This document shows positions 9,883 through 20,300 of a stretch of DNA of 64,000 nt, piece by piece (positions within the stretch are counted from its first letter, which is position 1; each line of letters starts with the position of its first letter). This DNA comes from Rhodohalobacter halophilus (GTDB lineage: Bacteria; Bacteroidota; Rhodothermia; Balneolales; Balneolaceae): the NCBI RefSeq assembly GCF_001715195.1, contig NZ_MDWE01000012.1:103392-167391 (forward strand), written 5' to 3'. The notes below the pieces were generated by a model that saw nothing but the letters and a program-made list of their open reading frames with translations, searched no databases and was not told the origin of the DNA. Made by a program: the position numbers and the translations under genes.

Positions 9883-10223
9883 TGACAACGTTCTCGTCTG
9901 GAGCTCCGCTCCGAAGACGACCGGCAGCAGCTTTGCAGCATGATCTCTTGGCTCAATCTTGGCGGGTGTTTGTAGATAATATTTAAACCCACTCGCCACT
10001 ATTCTGTTTTTCATTTAAGCCATTCTCACTATTCGGCGATGATTTTTTGCTCATTTCCATTCGCTACGCATGTGCTGTACCGATGGGACAGGGGAATTAG
10101 AATGACGAATATCGATTGATGAATAATTGTCAATCCCTGAATTAGCTTGACCGTTGAAGCCTGTAACCTGCTTCACATGAACATGTGATTTGCAGGTAAG
10201 CTCGAAGTTGTTAGCTTTCCTGA
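9883..10223. other. intergenic region between rpoD and the sensor kinase
   Basis: 341 bases without a gene. A stable hairpin follows the rpoD stop directly (9894-9920: outer TCGTCT/AGACGA, inner GGAGC/GCTCC, loop TCC, two-base bulge). It has no T run and could be a 3-prime stabiliser or attenuated end. The other end holds the hairpin listed at 10166-10197. Nothing else is evident. Confidence 0.5.
10166..10197. promoter_or_regulatory. long hairpin/operator upstream of the two-component system
   Basis: Two nested arms: ACCTGC/GCAGGT (10166-10171 with 10192-10197) and TCACATG/CATGTGA (10173-10179 with 10182-10188), separated by AA in the centre. It ends 26 bases before the kinase ATG. The core TCACATG-AA-CATGTGA looks like a dimeric regulator site. 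Autoregulation by the downstream response regulator is a guess. Confidence 0.45.
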
Positions 10224-13106
10224 ATGACTTGGCGATTATTACTTATCACATTTTACCTGTTTCTGACCGTCGGTTTAGAGCCGCTATTTGGCCAGTTGCT
10301 TCCATTTCGCACCTACTCCATCGAAAGCGGATTGAGTGAATCCGGAGGCCACGACCTTCTTCAGGACTCTAAGGGCTACGTTTGGGTAGCTACAGGCTAT
10401 GGTCTGAATCGGTTTGATGGGAAACTGTTCCGGCAGTATTATGAAGATAATGGGCTTGCCAATAATCGGGTTCATGCGTTAATGGAAGATTCCGGGCATA
10501 AAGTTTGGGCAGGCACTGAATCCGGCATATCAATTGTTGAGGGGGATACACTCCAAACCCCCGACTATCTACTTGAGCTTTCAGGTAGTTCTATACAGGC
10601 ACTTTTTGAAGATCGAAATGGTGCAGTTTGGATCGGTACAACTTCGCGGGGTCTTTGGAGGTTAACCAGAAACCGGATCCTTGAAAATATCAGCGAAAAA
10701 TATTTTCCCGGGATCAGGAATGTTCATGCAATCGGGCAGACAGAAGACGAGGCGATCTGGATAGCATCTACCGAAGGTTTGGTTCGCTTGGAGGCAGACA
10801 GTGTACGGATCTTTTCAGAAGAAGACGGGATAGCCGGGTCAGGTTTTCAGGAACTTACAGTAGATCGCTACAATCGAGTGTGGGTTGGTTCATCCGATGG
10901 ACTGATTCGGTACGATCACGACTCATTCAGGCTATTTGGCCGAGATGCAGGACTGGACAATACGCAAATCACGTCTATTTCAGTACAGGATTACAGAACG
11001 ATTTGGGTTGGAACGGAAGGCGGCCTCAACCGATTTGACGGCAGCAGATTTACCGGATATACTCGTGATCAGGGTTTACCGGTGACCATCATTCGGTCGT
11101 TGATGATTGATCGTGAAGATAATCTTTGGATCGGTACTCTCGGCTCAGGAATTTCGCACTATTCCGGCCCCGTTTTTGAAAGTTTCAATATCGATACCGG
11201 TATTCCCAATAATGTGGTAACCGGATTTATTGAAGATGCAGATGGTGCCATTTGGATCGCAACGTACGGCGGCGGAGTGACTCGTTATGACGGCGAGAGG
11301 ATGACAGTGCTGGACGAATCTGATGGATTGATAAACAACAAGGTCTATACTTTTTATCGGGACAGCAGCGACCGGATCTGGATTGGAACAAGAGAAGGGA
11401 TCAGCATCTATGAAAATGGTCGTTTTACAACATTTGAAGCTTTTGACATTGAATTCAGGTCTGTTCGAAAAATTTATCTCGATGAAGCGTCCGGAGAGAT
11501 TTGGATTGCTACCTATAACGCTGGCCTCTACCGGATTGATGATGATGGCTATGATCAGTTTAATACGTCAAATATTTTTCTCAATGATACGGTTATGGAC
11601 ATCAAAAAAGATGAGGATGGAATCTATTGGTTTGCTACCTATGGAGGGGTAGTCCGCTACGATGGAGAAGAGTTTCAATTTATCACCATCGCAGATGATC
11701 TTCCAAGTAACGGTGTAATACAGATATTTATTGATGATGAGGGAGAAAAATGGTTTGCCACGTTCAACGGCCCGGCGCGCTACAGAGATGGAAAGGTTGA
11801 GAGATTAATACGTACCCGGCAAATTGATACTATATTCTATTTTACCATTCAGGATGGTGATGGCCGTTATTGGTTTGGAACAAACAGAGGCTTAGCCCAT
11901 CTTCGCAAGGAGGATATTTATGCAGCCCAAACGGAGCTGGATAGAATGACTTCCTACCGATTTTATACTACCAATCAAGGATTGATAGCAAACGAACTGA
12001 ATGCCGGTGGTTCATACCTTGCATCGGATGGAAGTTTATGGCTCGGTACGGTTGAAGGAGTCAGCCGATTTAACACGTCTCTTTTAAAAACAAATTCTGT
12101 AGCACCGGGGCTGGAGTTTGAAGAGATCCTTATCAGTGGTAATCAGGTTGATCCCTTTAGAGAACACACATTTTCGCACGAGCATAATTTTCTTCAGGCA
12201 ACATTTTCAGGCCTGACGTTTGAAGCACCTGAGCAAATTATCTACGAGTACAGGCTCAGAGGTTTTGATGAGGGGTGGCAGCTGGGCCGGGAAAACTCTG
12301 TCAGATATCCCTCACTACCGCCCGGAGAGTATCGGCTGCAGGTAAGGGCGTATAATGCCGATGGAGCGGGCGGAGATAAAACTGCACAATTCGCATTTAA
12401 CATTTTGCATCCATTTTATCTGCAATGGTGGTTTATTCTCTTTCTGCTGATACTTTTTATTGGTTTTATACTATTTACAATTCGTTACTACCGAATTCGA
12501 AAACAGGTGGATATTGAAAAGATGCGGGTCCAAATAGCCAGTGATCTTCATGATGATGTGGGATCTTCATTAACCGAGCTTGCTCTGCAATCAGACTTTT
12601 TGCAGGCGTTTGAAATCAGTGACGATATGCGCGGTACTCTTCAGCAGATGGGTGAGCAGAGTCGAAAAATTGTGAGCAGTTTGGATGATATTGTTTGGTC
12701 GATTGATTCGAGAAATGATACCGCCGGAGATTTGACTGACAGAATGCAGGATTATGTGAACCAGATGTTCAGTAATGGAAAATGTAAGGTCATATACGAT
12801 TTTGATGATCTGGATATGGATGAAAAACTGCCGGTTCAGATTAAAGAGAATATCTATCTGATTTTTAAAGAAGCCGTGAACAATATTGTGAAGCATTCAA
12901 ACGCATCGAGAGCCGATGTTCGTTTTTCGTTTGATGGAAAAGGTTTTGATCTGCTGGTTTCAGATAATGGAACCGGAATAGATAAAAACCGCAAGAGCGG
13001 TCAGGGTCTTAACAATATTCAGATGCGAGCTGCTCGGGTAGGTGCGGATGTGGATATTAACTCGAATGATGGATTTTCAATCAGAGTAAAGGGTAAATTG
13101 TTATGA
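10224..13106 (+). CDS. Reg_prop/Y_Y_Y sensor histidine kinase
   Basis: Membrane sensor kinase of a two-component system, 960 residues. Layout: signal peptide (about 1-23); repeated beta-propeller blades (about 30-620, recurring motifs such as VWVGTEGGLNRFDG); a Y_Y_Y immunoglobulin-like domain (about 655-725); one membrane span (about 735-757); a HisKA_3 dimerisation helix with phosphoacceptor His776 (SDLHDDVGSS); and an HATPase domain with N box EAVNNIVKHS and G box GQGLNN. It resembles the periplasmic-sensing half of Bacteroides hybrid systems, but here the regulator is a separate gene overlapping by ATGA. The ligand is unknown; no carbohydrate-use genes are adjacent. Confidence 0.9.
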   Translation: MTWRLLLITFYLFLTVGLEPLFGQLLPFRTYSIESGLSESGGHDLLQDSKGYVWVATGYGLNRFDGKLFRQYYEDNGLANNRVHALMEDSGHKVWAGTESGISIVEGDTLQTPDYLLELSGSSIQALFEDRNGAVWIGTTSRGLWRLTRNRILENISEKYFPGIRNVHAIGQTEDEAIWIASTEGLVRLEADSVRIFSEEDGIAGSGFQELTVDRYNRVWVGSSDGLIRYDHDSFRLFGRDAGLDNTQITSISVQDYRTIWVGTEGGLNRFDGSRFTGYTRDQGLPVTIIRSLMIDREDNLWIGTLGSGISHYSGPVFESFNIDTGIPNNVVTGFIEDADGAIWIATYGGGVTRYDGERMTVLDESDGLINNKVYTFYRDSSDRIWIGTREGISIYENGRFTTFEAFDIEFRSVRKIYLDEASGEIWIATYNAGLYRIDDDGYDQFNTSNIFLNDTVMDIKKDEDGIYWFATYGGVVRYDGEEFQFITIADDLPSNGVIQIFIDDEGEKWFATFNGPARYRDGKVERLIRTRQIDTIFYFTIQDGDGRYWFGTNRGLAHLRKEDIYAAQTELDRMTSYRFYTTNQGLIANELNAGGSYLASDGSLWLGTVEGVSRFNTSLLKTNSVAPGLEFEEILISGNQVDPFREHTFSHEHNFLQATFSGLTFEAPEQIIYEYRLRGFDEGWQLGRENSVRYPSLPPGEYRLQVRAYNADGAGGDKTAQFAFNILHPFYLQWWFILFLLILFIGFILFTIRYYRIRKQVDIEKMRVQIASDLHDDVGSSLTELALQSDFLQAFEISDDMRGTLQQMGEQSRKIVSSLDDIVWSIDSRNDTAGDLTDRMQDYVNQMFSNGKCKVIYDFDDLDMDEKLPVQIKENIYLIFKEAVNNIVKHSNASRADVRFSFDGKGFDLLVSDNGTGIDKNRKSGQGLNNIQMRAARVGADVDINSNDGFSIRVKGKLL

Positions 13107-13759
13107 ATCGAGATGTAAAAAATGGTATGATCGAAGTTGGAATTGTAGAAGATAATACAAAAATTCGGGATCTGATCCAGCGCTACCTGGAGATGCAGGA
13201 GGGCATTAGCTGTAAAGTAGCGGTTGAGTCTGTTGAGGATATGCTGGAACATCTAAAAAAAGAGAATAAACCCAATATTATTCTGATGGATATTCAACTT
13301 CCGGGAATGTCGGGAATTGAAGGTATCGGTATTATTAAAAAGGATTTTCCTGAGATCGATATTATTATGCTCACTGTTTACCACGACTCTCACAAAATTT
13401 TCGATTCTTTGGTTGCAGGTGCATCCGGCTACCTTTTAAAACACACCTCCCTGCCTGAAATCAAAGAAGCGGTGGAGGATCTTGCCAAAGGCGGAGCACC
13501 GATGTCGCCACAAATTGCACGGAAAGTGATTCAATACTTCAACAAACCGGCAACAAAGAAAAAGCCCGAGAGTGATTTGACAAATCGGGAGCAGGACATT
13601 GTGAATGGCTTGGTTGATGGACTCAGCTATAAAATGATTGCCGATCGATACGATATCTCCATCGATACGGTTCGGGCACATATTCGCAATATCTACAAAA
13701 AGCTGCATGTAAACTCCAAGGCTGAAGTGATTGCAAAATCACTGAGAGGAGAAATTTAA
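13103..13759 (+). CDS. NarL/FixJ-type response regulator
   Basis: 218 residues. The receiver domain (about 8-125) has its acidic pocket near the start (VEDN), phosphoacceptor Asp63 (LMDIQLPGMSG) and the conserved Lys (YLLKHTS). The C-terminal LuxR-type helix-turn-helix (about 150-215) reads LTNREQDIVNGLVDGLSYKMIADRYDISIDTVRAHIRNIYKKL. The start overlaps the kinase stop by 4 bases, so translation is coupled and it is the cognate partner. Targets are unknown; the mscS-like gene 376 bases downstream is one candidate. Confidence 0.93.
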   Translation: MNRDVKNGMIEVGIVEDNTKIRDLIQRYLEMQEGISCKVAVESVEDMLEHLKKENKPNIILMDIQLPGMSGIEGIGIIKKDFPEIDIIMLTVYHDSHKIFDSLVAGASGYLLKHTSLPEIKEAVEDLAKGGAPMSPQIARKVIQYFNKPATKKKPESDLTNREQDIVNGLVDGLSYKMIADRYDISIDTVRAHIRNIYKKLHVNSKAEVIAKSLRGEI

Positions 13760-14135
13760 CGACTGCCGGATTAAGTATTACAAGTCTCTGTTCGTCTAAC
13801 GCCTGGGTATAAAAGGACCCATTTTACCGATTTATGTTGTCAGATCTCTTTACATAATTTTCATGATAACCTCTCTTTAATCACTGATAAACAGTGTTTA
13901 TAAAATATAGTGATACATTAGTTATACATTAAAAGTGTGTCGTGAAAATGATTTGGTTCTAACCGGCAAACCGGCTTATATTAGTGGGTGTTACATCATA
14001 AAACAGTGGCCAATCTTCAGATGTAACCGTCTCAAACCCTCCAACCCCACTCGAATTATATCTGCTTCATTCCCTTATAGTTCATACATTTGCCCATCTA
14101 TTTGATTTACAAACATTGAATGAAGGCACAATTCC
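13760..14135. other. intergenic region before the mechanosensitive channel gene
   Basis: 376 bases, AT-rich, with no credible gene. It contains a short hairpin (CACTG-ATAAA-CAGTG, 13882-13896, alternatively ATAAAC/GTTTAT at 13887-13901), the 8-bp inverted repeat GTTACATC/GATGTAAC (13990-13997 with 14020-14027) and a -7-like TACATTTG (14085-14092). Confidence 0.5.
14085..14092 (+). promoter_or_regulatory. candidate -7 element of the mscS-type gene
   Basis: TACATTTG matches the Bacteroidota -7 consensus TAnnTTTG exactly. TCTG at 14061-14064 lies 20 bases upstream, close to the -33 TTTG. Predicted transcription would begin about 37 bases before the ATG at 14136. Confidence 0.35.
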
Positions 14136-15401
14136 ATGAACTTGATGCAATCCGATTTTCTCCACAGACTCACAAACCTTTTACCTGAACATATGAGAGG
14201 GGAGAGTGCAGAGGCAGCACTCGGACTGGCTCTTATTTTTCTGATTGCGTCTCTGGTTCATCTAATTATTCGGGTATGGATTGTTCGTTTATTGACGAAG
14301 TTTGATGAAAAAACAGAGACGGAATGGTATGCCATCATTCTGAGGCACAAACTTCCACAGCGGGCACTTTTTATGATCCCGCTGTTGATTATATACAACG
14401 GGTTAGAACTTGTGCCGCAGTTTCATGAGGATGTAACGAGTTTCATATTAAGAGTCACCGCAGCCTTGATGATTCTTGTAGGTGCCCGGGTTTTCGATGC
14501 ATTTCTATCATCCATGCACTCACTGTATCTGCTGCGGCCGGATGCTCACTTGACGCCCATCAAAAGCTACATACAATTAGGAAAAGTAATTGTGTATGTT
14601 TTGGCAGGTTTCTTCATCATTTCAAGCCTAGCAGATAAATCTCCCTGGTATTTCCTGAGTGGAATTGGTGCCGTTATGGCGATTATTCTGTTGTTATTCA
14701 GAGATACCCTGCTCTCGCTTGTAGCCAGTGTTCAGTTAACAAGTAATGATTTAATACGGGTTGGGGATTGGATAGATATGCCACAATTTGGTGCAGATGG
14801 TGATGTGATCGACATTGCGCTGAATACGGTTCGTGTGCAAAACTGGGATAAGACAATTACCGTCATTCCAACTCACAAATTTCTTGAGCACAGTTTCCGT
14901 AACTGGCGCGGGATGCAGGAATCAGGTGGACGAAGGGTTATGCGATCTTTAAAAATAGATTTATCCACAGTTCGGTTTCTATCCTTTCGGGAAATAGAAA
15001 AGCTCAAGGAATCGCACCTGCTCAAAGAGTACATAGAGGGGAAGATGAAGGAGATTGGAGAGTACAACGAAAAATATTTGAAAGGGCATTCCTCAACACT
15101 TACAAATGGCCGGTGGTTGACCAATATTGGAACATTCCGAAGATATGTGATTGAGTATTTGAAAAAACATCCCAATGCGCGTCAGGATATGACGATGCTG
15201 GTACGTCAGCTCGAGCCGACTGAAACCGGGTTGCCCCTTCAGATATACTTTTTTGCTGCCACTACTGTTTGGGCAGAATATGAGGGTATTCAGTCTGATG
15301 TATTTGATCACCTGTTAGCCATCGCTCCGGAATTTGGGCTGAAAGTATTTCAACAGCCTACTGGTTACGATTTCCGTGAACTGAAGCACCAGAATGGATG
15401 A
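14136..15401 (+). CDS. MscS-family mechanosensitive channel (YbdG-like)
   Basis: Inner-membrane channel that releases solutes on hypo-osmotic shock. 421 residues. About five N-terminal membrane segments lead to the MscS pore helix and beta domain (GIGAVMAIILLLFRDTLLSLVASVQLTSNDLIRVGDWIDMP). The insertion after the beta domain (MQESGGRRVMRSLKIDLSTVRF) and the long cytoplasmic tail are typical of the YbdG/MscM branch rather than short MscS. Translation starts at ATG 14136. It is monocistronic and convergent with metH. Confidence 0.88.
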   Translation: MNLMQSDFLHRLTNLLPEHMRGESAEAALGLALIFLIASLVHLIIRVWIVRLLTKFDEKTETEWYAIILRHKLPQRALFMIPLLIIYNGLELVPQFHEDVTSFILRVTAALMILVGARVFDAFLSSMHSLYLLRPDAHLTPIKSYIQLGKVIVYVLAGFFIISSLADKSPWYFLSGIGAVMAIILLLFRDTLLSLVASVQLTSNDLIRVGDWIDMPQFGADGDVIDIALNTVRVQNWDKTITVIPTHKFLEHSFRNWRGMQESGGRRVMRSLKIDLSTVRFLSFREIEKLKESHLLKEYIEGKMKEIGEYNEKYLKGHSSTLTNGRWLTNIGTFRRYVIEYLKKHPNARQDMTMLVRQLEPTETGLPLQIYFFAATTVWAEYEGIQSDVFDHLLAIAPEFGLKVFQQPTGYDFRELKHQNG

Positions 15402-15490
15402 AATCAGCCTTGTTGGGATTTAGATCCCTACTCGATTCATGCGGAAAGTACGAAGACAGAGGTGCTTCCCATAGCAGAGGCTCAGAAACC

Positions 15491-18400
15491 CTATGCTTCA
15501 TAAGCAAGATTAGGACTCAGCCACTGCTCTATCTCTTTTACGCTCATTCCTTTCCTTCGTGCATAATTCTCAATCTGATCTTTCTGAACATTTCCCAGGT
15601 TGAAATATTTTGCCTCAGGATGAGCGAAATAGAGACCGCTTACAGAAGCTGCAGGGGACATCGCCAGATGTTCGGTAAGGCTGATCCCCGTGGCGTTCTC
15701 TACATCTAACAGATTAAACAGAGTTCGCTTTTCGGTGTGGTCGGGCTGAGCCGGATAGCCGGGAGCCGGACGAATACCCCGATACTTTTCACGGATCAAC
15801 TCATCATTATCAAAGTCTTCTGACGGTGAATATCCCCATAAGTTTCTTCGAACTTCTTCGTGGAGAAACTCGGCAAACGCTTCTGCTAATCGATCGGCGA
15901 GTGCTTTGGCCAATATTGCGTTGTAATCATCGTGATCCGCCTGAAATTTCTTTACGAGTTCATTTACTCCGTGCCCGGTTGTAACGGCAAAAGCTCCGAG
16001 GTAGTCCGCCCGTCCCAAATCTTTCGGAGCAATGTAATCGGCCAACGCTTTATTCGGTTGTCCGGATCTTTTTTCAGCTTGCTGGCGAAGAGTATGAAAT
16101 GTAGCGATCACCTCTTTTCTCTGTTGATTTTTGTAAAGCTGAATATCGTCACCAACTGAATTTGCAGGAAATAGTCCAACCACTCCATTCGCCGTATAGA
16201 GTTTTTCATCAATGATTTTATCGAGAAGATGATTCGCTTCATCAAACAACTTACGGGCTTGTTCGCCTGATTTTTCATCCTGCAATACATCCGGAAATTT
16301 TCCTTTCATCTCCCACGCGATAAAAAACGGTCCCCAATCAATGTAGCGACGAAGCTTTTCAAGGGGAAAATTTTTAAACTCAGTCACCCCGGGCGAGCAG
16401 GGCGGAGTGATACTCGTTTTTTTCCAGTCTATGACAGTTCGGTTTTCCCGGGCTTCTTCAATTGAGAGATACGTTTTTTTCTTGTTCCGGCTGGAATACT
16501 GTTTTCGTAAGCCTATGTATTCCGATTTTATTTCATCCAGAAATCCTTCTTTCAGCGTTTGAGAAACAAGCCGGTTTACAACCGTAACGCTGCGGGAAGC
16601 GTCCAGCACATGAATAACCGGTTCATCATAGTTGGGAGCAATTTTTACAGCTGTGTGCATTCTGGAAGTTGTAGCACCTCCGATTAAAAGCGGCGTTTTA
16701 AAGCCGCCGTGATTCATCTCTTTGGCAACGTGAACCATCTCATCGAGTGATGGGGTGATCAGCCCGCTGAGGCCTATCACATCTACAGCATGCTCTTTTG
16801 CCACGGCCAATATCTTATCGGCCGGATTCATCACACCAAGGTCAATCACTTCGTAATTGTTACAGCTTAGGACAACAGAGACAATATTTTTTCCGATATC
16901 GTGAACGTCTCCTTTTACGGTTGCCAGCAACACTTTTGCCTTCGGCTTACTCTCTTTGTTTTGATCTTTCTCCGCCTCAATATATGGGATCAGTATCGCG
17001 ACACCTTTCTTCATTACCCGGGCGCTTTTCACAACCTGAGGCAGAAACATTTTGCCGGCGCCGAAAAGATCACCAACCACGTTCATGCCATCCATCATCG
17101 GACCTTCAATTACTTCAATCGGATGGTCGTACTTCTGCCGGGCCTCTTCCACATCCTCCTCGATGTAGTCCACAATTCCTTTTACCAGCGCATGCTTGAT
17201 GCGCTCTTCAACGGGACCATTGCGCCACTCATCCTTTTTCTTTTCTGTTTTCTCTTCACCTTGGTCCTTGATGCGGTCGGCATACTCAATCAGTCGTTCG
17301 GTGGCGTCATCGCGGCGGTTCAATAGTACATCTTCTACAAGCTCCTTAAGCTCGGGCTCAATCTCCTCATAAACTTCAAGCTGAGTGGGATTGACAATTG
17401 CCATATCCAGTCCGGCCTGGATGGCATGATAGAGAAATGCCGAGTGCATCGCCTCCCGCACGGTGTTGTTACCACGAAATGAGAATGAGATATTGCTCAA
17501 ACCGCCGCTGGTCTGCGCCTTCGGCAGATTCTGTTTAATCCACCGAATCGTCTCAATAAAATCGACGGCATAGTTGTTGTGCTCTTCAATTCCGGTGGCA
17601 ACCGTAAGGATATTCGGATCAAGGATAATATCCTGAGGAGCAAACCCTACGTCATCAACCAGAATATCGTACGCTCGCTTACAGATCTCTTTCCTGCGCT
17701 CAAGGCTGTCGGCCTGACCCTCCTCATCAAACGCCATCACAACCACGGCAGCACCGAAATCCAGAATTTCTCTTGCCTGCTTTTTAAAGGCCTGTTCACC
17801 CTCTTTCAGGCTGATGGAGTTCACCACACTTTTCCCCTGCGTGGTTTTGAGTCCCGCTTTGAGTACACTCCACTTTGAGCTGTCTATCATAAAAGGGATT
17901 CGGGCAATATCCGGCTCAGCTGCCATTAGGTTGATAAAATCGGTCATAACCTGCTCGGAGTCGAGCAGGCCTTCATCCATATTTACATCGATGATCTGTG
18001 CTCCGCCCTCAACCTGATCGCGCGCAACCGAGAGTGCTTCTTCATACTCCTCATTTTTGATGAGTCGTTTGAATTTGGCCGATCCGGTAACATTTGTTCT
18101 CTCACCAATGTTCACAAAATTGGTGTCCGGCCGAACAACCAGAGGTTCAAGACCACTCAGACGAAGGTAGGGCTTGGGCTCAGCTTTTGTTCTCGGCTTG
18201 TGGTTGGCAGCCTCCTCGGCAATGGCCCGGATGTGATCGGGGGTGGTTCCGCAGCATCCGCCCACCAGATTCACCAATCCCTCTTTAGCATAGTTTTTCA
18301 GCTGCTCAGCCATGTAGTTTGGAGATTCATTATACTCACCCATTTCGTTTGGCAATCCGGCATTAGGGTAGAGGCTGGTGAAACAACTGGCGTGTTTCGA

Positions 18401-19186
18401 TAGCTCCTGAATGTAGGGACGCATCTGGCTGGAGCCGAGGGCACAGTTCAGGCCAATACTCAACAGCGGATTGGCATGTTGAACAGAGTTCCAGAACGCT
18501 TCGGTTGTCTGGCCTGAAAGGGTTCGGCCGCTCTGATCGACAATGGTTCCGGAAATCATTATCGGTAGCTGCCGTCCAATTTTTCGCATGTGGCGGTGTG
18601 CTGCATAGATAGCCGCTTTGCAGTTCAGCGTATCAAAAACGGTTTCAATAAGAAGAGTGTCCACGCCGCCATCTACCAATCCACGGATCTGTTCTTCGTA
18701 GGCATCTGCAAGTGTATCGAACGTGATGGCCCGATAGCCGGGATTTTCAACATCGGGGGAGAGGGAAAGGGTTTTGTTGGTGGGTCCGACCGCTCCGGCG
18801 ACGAATCTTGGTTTGTCAGGATTCTTTTTGGTGAAGGCATCGGCCGCTTCCCGGGCCACCCGCGCCGAAGCAAGGTTTAATTCATAAGCCATATCCTGAA
18901 GCAGGTAATCTTCCTGCGAAATGGGATTGGCATTAAAGGTGTTGGTCTCGATCATATCCGCACCGGCATTTAGAAACTGAGAGTGGATCTCTCGGATAAT
19001 ATCGGGTTGTGTTATGCTCAACAGATCGTTATTCCCTTTGAGTTCATTTTCGGCAGGCTTGAATTTTTCACCACGGAAATCCTCTTCCGTAAGCTTATAG
19101 CCCTGTATCATGGTTCCCATTGCGCCGTCGAGAATGAGAATGCGCTTATTGAGTATAGAGAAGAGCGGATGAGCGGAACGAGACAT
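15491..19186 (-). CDS. metH: cobalamin-dependent methionine synthase
   Basis: Transfers the methyl group of 5-methyl-THF to homocysteine via methylcobalamin. 1231 residues, full length. Modules in order are: homocysteine-binding barrel with zinc cysteines ([18 protein letters not shown]); pterin-binding barrel ([13 protein letters not shown]); cobalamin cap and B12-binding domain (about 660-900, DVHDIGKN with the lower-ligand His); and the AdoMet-dependent reactivation domain (about 920-1231, [15 protein letters not shown]). No cobalamin riboswitch fits the 142-base gap to metF. It is divergent from metF, its substrate supplier. Confidence 0.97.
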   Translation of the reverse strand: MSRSAHPLFSILNKRILILDGAMGTMIQGYKLTEEDFRGEKFKPAENELKGNNDLLSITQPDIIREIHSQFLNAGADMIETNTFNANPISQEDYLLQDMAYELNLASARVAREAADAFTKKNPDKPRFVAGAVGPTNKTLSLSPDVENPGYRAITFDTLADAYEEQIRGLVDGGVDTLLIETVFDTLNCKAAIYAAHRHMRKIGRQLPIMISGTIVDQSGRTLSGQTTEAFWNSVQHANPLLSIGLNCALGSSQMRPYIQELSKHASCFTSLYPNAGLPNEMGEYNESPNYMAEQLKNYAKEGLVNLVGGCCGTTPDHIRAIAEEAANHKPRTKAEPKPYLRLSGLEPLVVRPDTNFVNIGERTNVTGSAKFKRLIKNEEYEEALSVARDQVEGGAQIIDVNMDEGLLDSEQVMTDFINLMAAEPDIARIPFMIDSSKWSVLKAGLKTTQGKSVVNSISLKEGEQAFKKQAREILDFGAAVVVMAFDEEGQADSLERRKEICKRAYDILVDDVGFAPQDIILDPNILTVATGIEEHNNYAVDFIETIRWIKQNLPKAQTSGGLSNISFSFRGNNTVREAMHSAFLYHAIQAGLDMAIVNPTQLEVYEEIEPELKELVEDVLLNRRDDATERLIEYADRIKDQGEEKTEKKKDEWRNGPVEERIKHALVKGIVDYIEEDVEEARQKYDHPIEVIEGPMMDGMNVVGDLFGAGKMFLPQVVKSARVMKKGVAILIPYIEAEKDQNKESKPKAKVLLATVKGDVHDIGKNIVSVVLSCNNYEVIDLGVMNPADKILAVAKEHAVDVIGLSGLITPSLDEMVHVAKEMNHGGFKTPLLIGGATTSRMHTAVKIAPNYDEPVIHVLDASRSVTVVNRLVSQTLKEGFLDEIKSEYIGLRKQYSSRNKKKTYLSIEEARENRTVIDWKKTSITPPCSPGVTEFKNFPLEKLRRYIDWGPFFIAWEMKGKFPDVLQDEKSGEQARKLFDEANHLLDKIIDEKLYTANGVVGLFPANSVGDDIQLYKNQQRKEVIATFHTLRQQAEKRSGQPNKALADYIAPKDLGRADYLGAFAVTTGHGVNELVKKFQADHDDYNAILAKALADRLAEAFAEFLHEEVRRNLWGYSPSEDFDNDELIREKYRGIRPAPGYPAQPDHTEKRTLFNLLDVENATGISLTEHLAMSPAASVSGLYFAHPEAKYFNLGNVQKDQIENYARRKGMSVKEIEQWLSPNLAYEA

Positions 19187-19200
19187 AGATTATTTTCTTT

Positions 19201-19224
19201 ATTTACTGCTAAATTTACTGCTAA
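19201..19224. repeat. 12-bp tandem repeat in the metH leader
   Basis: The unit ATTTACTGCTAA occurs twice without mismatch (19201-19212 and 19213-19224), 15-38 bases upstream of the metH start. It may be a regulator direct repeat or simple slippage. Confidence 0.6.
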
Positions 19225-19279
19225 ACGAATGAGTGTGAAAAATCTGCATTTTTAGCCTTAAAAGCATGTTTTGATTTCG

Positions 19280-19287
19280 TAAGTTTG
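19280..19287 (+). promoter_or_regulatory. candidate -7 element of metF
   Basis: TAAGTTTG fits the TAnnTTTG consensus exactly and lies 41 bases before the metF ATG. No good -33 TTTG is seen at the ideal spacing; the nearest T-rich match is at 19250-19253. Confidence 0.35.
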
Positions 19288-19328
19288 AAACTTAGAATTG
19301 ATATAAGATTTTAGACGGTAGATCACCA

Positions 19329-20282
19329 ATGAAAGTAAGTGAACATTACGACAGAGCAACGGAACCACTCATTTCGTTCGAAATTATCCCTCCCAGAAGA
19401 GGCGGCGGAATTAAAACCATTTTCGAATCACTTGATCAAATCGTGGAGAAAGTGAGCCCGCCATTTATTGACGTTACCTATCACGCTGCTGAATCGCACG
19501 TTGAGGAGCAGCCGGATGGAACATTAAAAAGAGTTGTCCGAAGGAAACGCCCCGGTACCATTGGGTTGTGTGCCGCAATTCTTCACAGGTACAATATCGA
19601 TCCGGTACCTCACCTTATTTGCGAAGGTTTTACCAAAGAGGAGAGTGAAGACGCCCTTATTGAGCTTAATTACCTGGGGATACATAATGTACTTGCCGTG
19701 CGGGGTGATAATACAGGAACGCAAGTACCGATGCATACCAACGGAACAGCAAATAAGTATGCAATTGATCTCGTGAAGCAGATTCAAAACATGAATAGTG
19801 GTGAATACCTGGAAGAGCTGGTGAATGCAGAACCGTCAGATTTTTGTGTGGGTGTGGCCGGATATCCGGAAAAACATTTTGAAGCTCCAAATCTTGACTG
19901 GGATATACAGCGCCTTAAGGAGAAAGTAGATGCCGGCGCGGATTATGTTGTTACCCAGATGTTTTTTGATAATGATGTCTATTTTAAATTTGTGGAGAAG
20001 TGCAGGGCAAATGGAATAGATGTGCCAATTGTGCCCGGTTTGAAAATATTGAGAACGATCAATCACCTGAAAACACTGCCTCGCCATTTTCATCTAAACA
20101 TCCCTGATGAACTGACCGAAGAGGTCGATGCGAATCCGGGCCGCGTAGAGGAGATAGGCGTGAAGTGGGCACAAAAACAATCGCTTGAACTGATGGAACA
20201 TGGCGCCCCCGGTATTCACTATTACATCATGGGAAATCCAAAATCGGCCCTCGATGTAATCGATTACATTCAGAATAAATAA
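19329..20282 (+). CDS. metF: 5,10-methylenetetrahydrofolate reductase
   Basis: Flavoenzyme that reduces 5,10-methylene-THF to 5-methyl-THF, the methyl donor used by MetH. 317 residues, the bacterial single-domain length. Signatures include the catalytic glutamate near the start (SFEIIPPRRGGG), NVLAVRGDNTG, the CVGVAGYPEKH strand and VVTQMFFDNDVYF. First of three closely spaced plus-strand genes (18 and 29 bases to the next ones). Its divergence from metH places both methionine steps under one intergenic control region. Confidence 0.96.
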   Translation: MKVSEHYDRATEPLISFEIIPPRRGGGIKTIFESLDQIVEKVSPPFIDVTYHAAESHVEEQPDGTLKRVVRRKRPGTIGLCAAILHRYNIDPVPHLICEGFTKEESEDALIELNYLGIHNVLAVRGDNTGTQVPMHTNGTANKYAIDLVKQIQNMNSGEYLEELVNAEPSDFCVGVAGYPEKHFEAPNLDWDIQRLKEKVDAGADYVVTQMFFDNDVYFKFVEKCRANGIDVPIVPGLKILRTINHLKTLPRHFHLNIPDELTEEVDANPGRVEEIGVKWAQKQSLELMEHGAPGIHYYIMGNPKSALDVIDYIQNK

Positions 20283-20300
20283 TAAAGATAATTTTAATTC

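Noticed and set aside
14961..14969. Perfect DnaA box TTATCCACA
   Set aside because: Single copy inside the channel coding sequence; expected by chance in 64 kb.
16901..17326. 141-codon frame opposite metH
   Set aside because: Fully antisense to conserved metH domains, with unusual Cys/His-rich composition.
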